Shown in pieces: positions 49,992 through 57,637 of a stretch of DNA of 64,000 bases. Within the stretch, counting starts at the first letter, position 1; each line of letters opens with the position of its first letter. Origin of the DNA: an uncultured Lachnospiraceae bacterium (GTDB taxonomy: Bacteria; Bacillota; Clostridia; Lachnospirales; Lachnospiraceae); the NCBI GenBank assembly GCA_910577015.1, contig CAJTKU010000002.1, positions 1-64,000 of the forward strand, written 5' to 3'. The notes below the pieces were generated by a model. That model saw only the letters and a program-made list of their open reading frames with translations, made no database searches and was not told the origin of the DNA. The position numbers and the translations under genes were made by a program.

Positions 49992-50057
49992 GTACTTATT
50001 TATGATGGAGGAGGTATTATCGGGGTGTAATCACTTAAGGAAATAAGAAATAAGTAC
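49992..50057 (+). promoter_or_regulatory. Inverted repeat in the leader of the ABC operon
   Basis: GTACTTATTT (49992-50001) and AAATAAGTAC (50048-50057) are perfectly complementary. The second arm ends one base before the AAGGAG ribosome site of the ABC gene. The loop contains a possible 14-codon reading frame (50002-50046). It may be a response-regulator site, an attenuator or chance. Confidence 0.35.
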
Positions 50058-50070
50058 AAGGAGAATCGGG

Positions 50071-50979
50071 ATGAGTGAAGAGTTTATCGTGAAAACTGTG
50101 AAGCTTACGAAGGAGTATGGGCAGACGGTGGCATTGAAAAATGCGGATATTGCCATAAGGAGAGGGAGTATATACGGTCTCGTGGGGAATAACGGGGCGG
50201 GGAAGACGACCTTTTTGAAGATACTGGCGGGACAGACGCATGCCACCGGCGGCAGTTTCATACTGATGGGAGAGGACAACGAGAAGGGATATAAGAAGGC
50301 GCGCAAAAGAACCGGCGCCATTATTGAAAATCCCGGGTTTTATCCAAAGCTGAGCGCAAAACAAAATCTGGAATACTATCGGATACAGCGGGGCATTCCC
50401 GGCAAAGACATCGTGGACAGGATGCTGGAGCAGGTGGGCCTTAGCGGGGCTGCAAAGAGGAAGTTTGAAAAACTGTCTTTGGGCATGAAACAGCGGCTGG
50501 GACTTGCGCTTGCGCTGATGGGCGAGCCGGAGCTTTTGATTCTGGATGAGCCTATAAACGGGCTGGACCCGGCGGGAATTATTGAAGTCAGAAATTTTTT
50601 ATTAAAACTGAATCAGGAGAAAAATGTTACCATAATTATCTCCAGCCATATCCTGACGGAACTGCAGAACATTGCTACCGATTACGGATTTTTGAGCAAA
50701 GGAGAGCTGGTGGAGCAGATTTCGGCAGAAAAGTTGAGGGAAAAATGCAAGGCGTTCCTTGAAATCAAGGTGACGGATGCAGAACGCTATGCGGCGCTTT
50801 TGGAAACGGAACTTCTTTGCAGCAATTATAAGGTTCTGCCGGACGGTTATATCCATATTTTAGAGCGTGTGGATAATGTCAGCGATTACAGCGCCCTTGC
50901 GGTAAAACACGGCATCGGACTGCTGTCTTTTGAAATGAAAGAGATTAATTTGGAAAATTATTACATGAATTTAGTGTGA
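50071..50979 (+). CDS. ABC transporter ATP-binding protein
   Basis: This 302-residue ATPase has Walker A GLVGNNGAGKTTFLKIL, signature KLSLGMKQRLGLALALMGEP, Walker B LLILDEPINGLDP and the H-loop SSHIL. It is of the bacitracin/lantibiotic-export type (BcrA-like). It pairs with the single permease gene downstream. Leading AAGGAG gives strong translation. Likely role is export of, or protection from, a peptide antibiotic; this is inferred from family and the flanking two-component genes. Confidence 0.92.
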   Translation: MSEEFIVKTVKLTKEYGQTVALKNADIAIRRGSIYGLVGNNGAGKTTFLKILAGQTHATGGSFILMGEDNEKGYKKARKRTGAIIENPGFYPKLSAKQNLEYYRIQRGIPGKDIVDRMLEQVGLSGAAKRKFEKLSLGMKQRLGLALALMGEPELLILDEPINGLDPAGIIEVRNFLLKLNQEKNVTIIISSHILTELQNIATDYGFLSKGELVEQISAEKLREKCKAFLEIKVTDAERYAALLETELLCSNYKVLPDGYIHILERVDNVSDYSALAVKHGIGLLSFEMKEINLENYYMNLV

Positions 50980-50999
50980 GCGGCGATAAGGAGATTGGT

Positions 51000-51776
51000 A
51001 TGATAAAATATATTAAGAGTGAATTATACAGAGTAGTACATTCCAAGGGAGTTTACCTTTTAGCGGGTATTTGTTTGTCAATGATGCTTGCCGTGAATCT
51101 GATACTGGCGTATTTCAGGGGCAAGGAACCGTCGTTTGCCTATGGAAACACGGCGTTTGCGTTTGGAATGCTGGGCGGATTTATGCAGCCGATTTTTTTT
51201 CTGACGCTACTTATGGGATGTCTTATTTTTGCAGATGAGTATAAGAACAAAACTATCATGAACAGCATTGCGTTTGGATTTTCCAGACTTACCGTTTATT
51301 TTGGCAAGCTGGCTGTGGCGCTTATTGTGTCCGTAACGCTGCTGGCGCTTTTGCTCGGTATTTTTATCGGCAGCGGTATGCTGCTTTTAGAGAACAGCGG
51401 CACGGAAGTATTGTGTAATTTGTTGAAAGGATTTGGCGCATGTATTCCCATATTCATTACAGGGGAAGTGGCTGCAATTACCTTTGCTTTTCTGATTGGC
51501 TCCGTGATGGGGAGCACATGGACATGGATGGGCGTGTTTGTGTGTGTGCCGATGGCGTGTGAACTGCTGGGAATGAAGTTTGAGATATTTACCAGAATTT
51601 CCAAATGGCTTGCGTACTCTGTTGCAGGAGAAGGCACGATGACCGAAGACATGGGATTTGTCATGGTGTGGATGAGCAGGGAAGGTTTTATCAGGTGCAT
51701 CTTAACAGGTCTTATAGGGACTGCGGTATTTTTGGTTATCGGGGTTCTGGGGATGCGGAGAAAAGAATTAATTTAA
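51000..51776 (+). CDS. ABC transporter permease (ABC-2/lantibiotic-type)
   Basis: This 258-residue protein has six membrane segments (first about 17-38) and the pattern of single-gene permeases of BcrB/ABC-2 type: MIKYIKSELYRVVHSKGVYL, then FADEYKNKTIMNSIAFGFSR. ATAAGGAGATT precedes the ATG at 51000. It is coupled closely to the ATPase gene 20 bases upstream. Confidence 0.88.
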   Translation: MIKYIKSELYRVVHSKGVYLLAGICLSMMLAVNLILAYFRGKEPSFAYGNTAFAFGMLGGFMQPIFFLTLLMGCLIFADEYKNKTIMNSIAFGFSRLTVYFGKLAVALIVSVTLLALLLGIFIGSGMLLLENSGTEVLCNLLKGFGACIPIFITGEVAAITFAFLIGSVMGSTWTWMGVFVCVPMACELLGMKFEIFTRISKWLAYSVAGEGTMTEDMGFVMVWMSREGFIRCILTGLIGTAVFLVIGVLGMRRKELI

Positions 51777-51800
51777 CTGCGTGGAATCATGGAGGTTTGT

Positions 51801-52703
51801 ATGGAGTGGATGCTGGCAGTGGTTTTGGGGCTTGTGACATGTTATTATATGGTACGCTTTTACCACTTAAAGGCGAATCTGAAAAGCGCGGCAAAGGAAC
51901 TGCGGGAAATCGAGCAAAATCCGGAGGAAAACCGGATTCTGCTCATTTCTTTTCCGGATAAGGACGCCGAGCGGCTTCTGGAAGCAGTGAATGCTTATAT
52001 ACTGCTGACAAGGAAGGAGCGGATTTTTTATAAGCGGAGGGAGAAAGAACTGCGCGCCCAGATAGAAAACATCAGCCATGATTTGCGGACACCGCTGACA
52101 GCCATTATCGGATATCTGGAGCTTCTGGATGCGGATAAGTGGGGCAGGGAAGAGGAAGAAATGATGACGGCGGTGAAGAAAAAGGCAAAGGCCCTGCAAA
52201 GCCTGCTGGGAAATTTTTATGACCTGTCCCGTCTCGAAATGAATGATTATCATTTTAACTTGGAAAAACTCGATATTGTCCGGCTTATCCGGGAGACGAG
52301 CCTGCTTTTTTACCGGCAGTTTGAGGAGCGGGGGCTTTCGGTGGATATATCCATGGAGGACGAGCCTGTTTATATACAGGCGGATATTGGGGCCATGGAG
52401 CGGATTATCCACAATATGCTGCAAAACGCATTCCGTTATGCGGAAAGTTATCTGAAAATTGCCGTTTTCAGGGAAAACGGAAAAACGGCGCTTTCGTTTG
52501 AAAACGATACTGCGGTCTTACAGGAGAGTGAAGTGGAGCATCTGTTTGAGCGGTTTTATGTGCAGGAAAAGTCCCGTACAAGCCAGAGCAGCGGATTGGG
52601 ACTTACCATAAACAAGCTGCTTGCAGAGGCTATGGGGGGAAGCGTGGAAGCAAAGCTTGTGGCAGGAAGGCTTATCATTGTATATCGGTTTGAGGAGGTG
52701 TGA
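51801..52703 (+). CDS. Histidine kinase with short N-terminal membrane anchor
   Basis: This 300-residue kinase has one N-terminal membrane segment (about 2-20), no extracellular sensor and no HAMP. The HisKA box is IENISHDLRTPLTAIIGYLE, with ATPase motifs NMLQNAFRYAES, LFERFYVQEKSRTSQSSG and LGLTINKLL; the usual D-x-G-x-G box is degenerate. It follows the ABC permease, and such kinases sense through the transporter. The start at 51801 follows GGAGG. Confidence 0.88.
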   Translation: MEWMLAVVLGLVTCYYMVRFYHLKANLKSAAKELREIEQNPEENRILLISFPDKDAERLLEAVNAYILLTRKERIFYKRREKELRAQIENISHDLRTPLTAIIGYLELLDADKWGREEEEMMTAVKKKAKALQSLLGNFYDLSRLEMNDYHFNLEKLDIVRLIRETSLLFYRQFEERGLSVDISMEDEPVYIQADIGAMERIIHNMLQNAFRYAESYLKIAVFRENGKTALSFENDTAVLQESEVEHLFERFYVQEKSRTSQSSGLGLTINKLLAEAMGGSVEAKLVAGRLIIVYRFEEV

Positions 52704-52719
52704 CGAAAATTAACAATCG

Positions 52720-52771
52720 CGAGATTTGTGTCTGCGCGTTTCCTGCACAAACTCGAAAGCCGTTTGGCTTT
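52720..52771 (+). terminator. Two tandem hairpins after the kinase gene
   Basis: The first pairs CGAG-TTTGTG with CACAAACTCG (one bulge). The second pairs AAAGCC with GGCTTT. An A-rich instead of T-rich stretch follows, so termination is uncertain. Confidence 0.35.
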
Positions 52772-52805
52772 GCGCAATAAAAACAGCGAAAGAATGAGGT
52801 AAAAC

Positions 52806-53180
52806 ATGGATTTTCAGGATATTAACGAAGTGTATGAAGCATTATTGAAAGAAAATGTAAGAGGTGAACTGAAGACGGAGAATGATTTTCTTATCTGGAC
52901 ATTGCCGAATCGGATTATCATAGAAGTTACCCTTAATCTGCCTTGGGAAGCTTATATCGGCACGGCATATATCCGAGATGGCAAGAGATTGGATTTAGCT
53001 CATTGGCATCCGCAGTTTGATGAAATGTATCATGATTTGCTGGATATTCATAATGGCAATACAATCTGGGTTACCAGAAAAAATATGTTTGGAAAAGAAA
53101 GCGTACCCATTATAATGGCAAAAAGGGAATACGAGGCAATGAGTGATAAGAGAAAAGCCAGGTACACCATTTTGATATAA
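52806..53180 (+). CDS. Unknown 124-residue protein
   Basis: This soluble protein (MDFQDINEVYEALLKENVRG at the start, later RLDLAHWHPQFDEMYHDLLD) follows GAATGAGG. No family is recognised. It lies between the ABC module and the helicase gene on the same strand and marks the start of a less conserved stretch. Confidence 0.6.
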   Translation: MDFQDINEVYEALLKENVRGELKTENDFLIWTLPNRIIIEVTLNLPWEAYIGTAYIRDGKRLDLAHWHPQFDEMYHDLLDIHNGNTIWVTRKNMFGKESVPIIMAKREYEAMSDKRKARYTILI

Positions 53181-53279
53181 AATCTGTATTATTTTGTAGA
53201 ATTTTCTGCCCATTCATGATAAAATAGTACCAGTTTTTAACAATAGGGTATTGTGATTCTGGTGATTAGGGGTACGGCC

Positions 53280-56200
53280 ATGAATGCTGTTTGTCGTGAC
53301 ATATGCAGGGCAGTCCATGAAGGGAAATGGCTTGACATTGCATATAAAAATGGGAAGGAAGAGGTTACCAAATATTGGATTGGGATTAAAAGCATCAATC
53401 CCATCGAGAAGTCCATGACGGTGGAAGGACTTCATTTGTCTAAATATACAATTAAAGAACTGAAAATCTATATTGATTCTATTTTGTCGTCGTCTGTCGT
53501 AGACGGCTCTTATTTTCAGACGGATGCCCGGCTGGTGGAGGACATCCGAAAAAATCCCCAGAAGTATCAATCTGTTTTCCAAAATGTCGCCAACTTAAAA
53601 ATATTGAATTATCTTGCAGACTGTAACAGGCTGGATACATCGCCGTACAAGACGGATTATGCGTTGATTAGCCGGTTTGACGGGGATTGTGTGCGGGCGG
53701 GGAAGTTTGACCTTTCCCTGGAACAGTTTCAGGAGATAGTCAGGAATTTTCAGTATCAGTCAAAAAACAGTTCCATGGTGCAGAGGATAAAACAGCTTGC
53801 GTTAAATGTCATAAGCATCAACACAAAAAAAGGTCTTTACGTGCTTGCCTACAGGGCGTTAAGGCTGGATGTAAAGCGAAGGGCGCTCAGGCCGGACGAT
53901 GAGGTTACCATTTGCACGGAGTTTACCGTAAACGGCACCACGCAGAGCATCCGCAGGTTTCTGGATGCGGAGGATTACGCCCTGCTGGAAAAATTTGAGG
54001 AAAATCTGGAAGCTATAAAAGACAGGATTACCAAGTCCAACAGGCAGATAAAGGGCGTGGATGACATGCCTTATATGATAGCCATCGGCAGGGATGTCAT
54101 ACTGGATTTGCACAAGGAATACGAAGCCATTCACAAGATGTTTGAGCAGGATAAGGTAACTGTCCCCGTTCAGGCATTCTTTGGAAACCTGTTAAAGCAA
54201 GTGAACAGGAGAAAGGATTATCCCATTGCGCTTTTAAACAAGCAAATCAACCTTGACCAGCTTCTTGCCATCCACAATGCCGTAAAGTATCCCCTTGCAT
54301 ATATCCAGGGGCCGCCCGGCACAGGCAAGACAAACACCATTGTCAATACCATCGTTACAGCCTTTTTTAATGAGAAGACGGTGCTGTTTGCCTCGTACAA
54401 CAATCATCCCATAGACGGCGTCTGCAAAAAATTACAGAATATTTCCTATCGCAGGTGGGGCACCGTTCCGTTTCCCATAATCCGCCTCGGCAACGATGAA
54501 AAAGTGCTGGAAGCCTTGCATTATATAAAGAATCTGTATGAGACGGTTAAGGATGTAAAAGTGTTTGACGGGACGCTGGACAGGAACAAAGAGGACAGGA
54601 TGTTCCGTACAAGGAAGCTGACGGAGCTTCTGCGCCGCCATGAGGAAAAACTGGAACTTCTGGAAAAGGAGGAAGCCATTCAAAAACTGCTGGAAACTAA
54701 CAGGCATTTGACCCTGCAGACCCAGCTTCAGGGAGTCCAGCTACACGAGGTAAGGAAAAGGCTTGAGGAGATAGGCGAGATTACAGACGAAGAAGCCTTG
54801 AAGCTTGTGCTGGAGGATGAGGAAGAGTTTAAGAAGTATCTGTATTTTACATCGGTAAAATACATCCAGCAGCTGAAGGAAGCGAGAAACAGTGACCTGC
54901 TTCAGATTCTTGACATGGAAGAAAACAATGGCGAGGAGCAGCAGAAGAAAGTTAAAAAATTTAACGACTATCTGATAAAGCCGGAAAACCTGAAAAAATT
55001 CCAGCGTATTTTCCCGATTGTGGCGACCACTTCCATCTCGGCGCACAAAGTCGGAGAACCGGGAACCTATTTTGACATGGTGATTATGGATGAGGCAAGC
55101 CAGGGCAACATTGCCGTTTCCCTTGTGCCCATTATCCGCGGGAGAAACCTGATGCTTGTGGGCGACCCGCAGCAGTTAAGCCCGGTTATTATCATGGAGT
55201 CTTCGGATAACGACAGGCTGCGGAAGCGGTATGGCGTCACGGAGGAATACGATTATTGCAAAAATTCCATATATAAGGCATTCCTTGCCTGCGACGCCGT
55301 TAGTGTGGAAATACTGCTTAGCCATCATTACCGATGTGACAGACGTATCATTTCTTTTAACAACAAAAAATATTACAACAATAAGCTTATAATCGACAGC
55401 ATAAGCAAACCTGGGCAGCCGCTAGTCTTTAAGGATATACCGGATAATACCGCTTATTACAAAAATACCGCGCCGAGGGAGGCGGAGGAGATTCTGGAGT
55501 TTGCCCTGCAGAACAAGGACAAGCAAATCGGCGTTATCACGCCCTTTGCCAACCAGAAGGATTTGATAAATGACATGATTGTCAAAAAGGAACTGGACAA
55601 CGTGACATGCGGAACCGTCCATGCCTTTCAGGGCGATGAAAAGGATATCGTCCTGTTTTCCCTTGCCCTCACGGACAAAACCGGCGTCGGCACTTATGAC
55701 TGGCTGAAAAACAATAAGGAGTTAATCAATGTGGCAACCTCCCGCGCCAAAGATAAGCTGATTGTGCTTTCCAGCAACAAGGAACTGATGCGGCTGCACG
55801 GGGAGGGACAGGATGACATCTATGAACTGGTGCAGTACGTCCGCACCAACGGCACTTCGGAAGTAACGCCCCGCACCAGCGCGTCCCGCGCCTTGGGCAT
55901 AAAGCCCTACAGCACGGAAACAGAGGCGGCTTTCCTGCGTACCCTAAGCCACGCGCTGGATAACGTCTTAAACACGGACAAGAAATGCGTCGTCCAAAAG
56001 GAGGTCAGCATCGCCCATGTTTTTGCTGAAAATACAGCGCAGTACAATGATTTGTTCTACACGGGCCGCTTTGATTTCGTGGTGTACGAGCGCGATTACT
56101 ACAAAAACGAACTTCCCATCCTCGCCATCGAGCTCGACGGCAGGGAACATGCGGAGGACAGTGTGGTAAGGGAGAGGGACAGGAAAAAGGAAGAAATCTG

Positions 56201-56297
56201 CAAGGCGCACGGGTTTGAACTGATACGGGTGGAGAACAGTTATGCGAGGAGGTATAACTTTTTAAAAGAGGTGTTGCTTAGGTATTTTGGGGGGTAG
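53280..56297 (+). CDS. SF1 helicase with C-terminal PD-(D/E)XK-like (DUF2726-type) domain
   Basis: This 1,005-residue protein starts at the ATG after AGGGG. Residues about 1-75 resemble a WYL-like small domain. The helicase core has Walker A QGPPGTGKTNTIVNTIV (about 343), DEASQ (about 604), GDPQQLSP, HAFQGDEKDIVLFSLAL (about 781) and NVATSRAKDKLIVLSS, placing it in the Upf1/DNA2-like SF1B group, with a coiled-coil insertion between. Residues about 873-1005 have E-x(n)-FDFVV-x(n)-AIELDG, a restriction-endonuclease-like nuclease signature. Such helicase-nuclease fusions are frequent in defence islands; activity against phage is inference. Confidence 0.85.
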   Translation: MNAVCRDICRAVHEGKWLDIAYKNGKEEVTKYWIGIKSINPIEKSMTVEGLHLSKYTIKELKIYIDSILSSSVVDGSYFQTDARLVEDIRKNPQKYQSVFQNVANLKILNYLADCNRLDTSPYKTDYALISRFDGDCVRAGKFDLSLEQFQEIVRNFQYQSKNSSMVQRIKQLALNVISINTKKGLYVLAYRALRLDVKRRALRPDDEVTICTEFTVNGTTQSIRRFLDAEDYALLEKFEENLEAIKDRITKSNRQIKGVDDMPYMIAIGRDVILDLHKEYEAIHKMFEQDKVTVPVQAFFGNLLKQVNRRKDYPIALLNKQINLDQLLAIHNAVKYPLAYIQGPPGTGKTNTIVNTIVTAFFNEKTVLFASYNNHPIDGVCKKLQNISYRRWGTVPFPIIRLGNDEKVLEALHYIKNLYETVKDVKVFDGTLDRNKEDRMFRTRKLTELLRRHEEKLELLEKEEAIQKLLETNRHLTLQTQLQGVQLHEVRKRLEEIGEITDEEALKLVLEDEEEFKKYLYFTSVKYIQQLKEARNSDLLQILDMEENNGEEQQKKVKKFNDYLIKPENLKKFQRIFPIVATTSISAHKVGEPGTYFDMVIMDEASQGNIAVSLVPIIRGRNLMLVGDPQQLSPVIIMESSDNDRLRKRYGVTEEYDYCKNSIYKAFLACDAVSVEILLSHHYRCDRRIISFNNKKYYNNKLIIDSISKPGQPLVFKDIPDNTAYYKNTAPREAEEILEFALQNKDKQIGVITPFANQKDLINDMIVKKELDNVTCGTVHAFQGDEKDIVLFSLALTDKTGVGTYDWLKNNKELINVATSRAKDKLIVLSSNKELMRLHGEGQDDIYELVQYVRTNGTSEVTPRTSASRALGIKPYSTETEAAFLRTLSHALDNVLNTDKKCVVQKEVSIAHVFAENTAQYNDLFYTGRFDFVVYERDYYKNELPILAIELDGREHAEDSVVRERDRKKEEICKAHGFELIRVENSYARRYNFLKEVLLRYFGG

Positions 56298-56345
56298 GAG
56301 AAATATTGCAATTATAAAATAAAGCTGTGAAAAGAGGGAAAAAGT

Positions 56346-57053
56346 ATGGATTTATGGAAAGAAATGTTGCCAAATGTTGTAATTCCGGTGTTGATAGTAA
56401 TAATATCACCAATAATAAGTTTTATTGTTGCAAATGAGGGCAATAAAAGAAAAATGGGAAAAGAGTGGAGATGTAAATACAGAAAAAGTTATTTATCGAA
56501 CTATATATGTCTTTTGATTTTAAGTCTATTGTTTGTTGTATTGGCACCGATTCTAGGAGAAGTTTTACTGGGGTTATATATACCAAATGTAGAAAAGGAT
56601 ACCTTATTTAAAGTCGGTGGGTTAAGCATTTATATATTTTTTATGGTGATTACAAATATTTTATTTGTCAAAAGAGGATTGTTAGTATCAAAAAAGAACA
56701 GTAGATTATTGGAAATGGTATATATTAATTTGACATTAGCAGATGGACTGGGAGTATTTAGTTTTTTGGTTTTGTTTCCCTGCTTGCAGAATTATGTTGG
56801 AATATTGTATTTAATATTTATTGTGCTGGAAGTAATTGCGTTTTATCTTTTTGAAGACAAATTGTATTTTCAGTATAGCAAGGCCAAAATTATTTTGGAT
56901 GATAACAAGGAGATTACAGAGGTAGATAGCAGTTCAATTTATACTAAAGGGAAATGGATAATTGCTTCTTTTATTGAAAGAGGAAAAGAGAAGGAGATAA
57001 GGGTACTTCAGGAGAAAGTGCAAAAAATTATATATTATCAAAAACAGTTTTGA
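56346..57053 (+). CDS. Unknown AT-rich membrane protein
   Basis: This 235-residue protein has about five to six membrane segments (first two at about 10-30 and 50-75) and a charged C-terminal tail from about 185. AAGAGGG lies upstream. No family is recognised. Its base composition is much more AT-rich than the helicase gene before it, suggesting a separate origin. Confidence 0.6.
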   Translation: MDLWKEMLPNVVIPVLIVIISPIISFIVANEGNKRKMGKEWRCKYRKSYLSNYICLLILSLLFVVLAPILGEVLLGLYIPNVEKDTLFKVGGLSIYIFFMVITNILFVKRGLLVSKKNSRLLEMVYINLTLADGLGVFSFLVLFPCLQNYVGILYLIFIVLEVIAFYLFEDKLYFQYSKAKIILDDNKEITEVDSSSIYTKGKWIIASFIERGKEKEIRVLQEKVQKIIYYQKQF

Positions 57054-57174
57054 CTTTGTTTTTGATGCAGTAAGAAAATAGTCAGTTAAATATACAAGAA
57101 TATTATATGCTCCAGATAATATCTTTAAAATTGAAAGTGGTTGATAAAGTTTCATAGCGGAGGGAGGATTTTAC

Positions 57175-57570
57175 ATGGCACTTTCAAAAGTAAGCGCTGT
57201 TTTTCAAAGCGATATTCGCAAAGTGTGGGATATCGTTACAACAGTTGAAAACTATACATGGCGTAGTGACTTAGGCAGGACAGAGATTTTGAATGAGAAG
57301 CAGTTTGTAGAATATACGAAGGACGGTTATACGACAACTTTTACCACAACTGTCTTTGAGCCGTGCATGCGATGGGAATTTGAAATGGAAAACAGTAATA
57401 TGAAAGGACACTGGATTGGCGTTTTTTGTGAAAGAGACGGAAAAACGGAAGTGGAATTTACGGAAGATGTGACGGTAAAGAAAATTCTTATGAAACCATT
57501 TGCGGGAGTATATTTAAAAAAGCAGCAGAAGAGGTTTATTTCGGATTTGAAAAAAGCATTATTAGAATAA
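57175..57570 (+). CDS. SRPBCC-superfamily protein
   Basis: This 131-residue protein has the helix-grip pattern of the START/SRPBCC fold: KVSAVFQSDIRKVWDIVTTV, TVFEPCMRWEFEME, TEVEFTEDVTVKK, and a long C-terminal helix YLKKQQKRFISDLKKAL. Such proteins bind small hydrophobic ligands; the ligand is unknown. GGAGGGAGG precedes the ATG. Confidence 0.75.
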   Translation: MALSKVSAVFQSDIRKVWDIVTTVENYTWRSDLGRTEILNEKQFVEYTKDGYTTTFTTTVFEPCMRWEFEMENSNMKGHWIGVFCERDGKTEVEFTEDVTVKKILMKPFAGVYLKKQQKRFISDLKKALLE

Positions 57571-57637
57571 GGTTAATTTGTGTTATAATGAATAAACATT
57601 TAGCGGTATACTTTTGAAAGATATAGGAGAAAACAGC

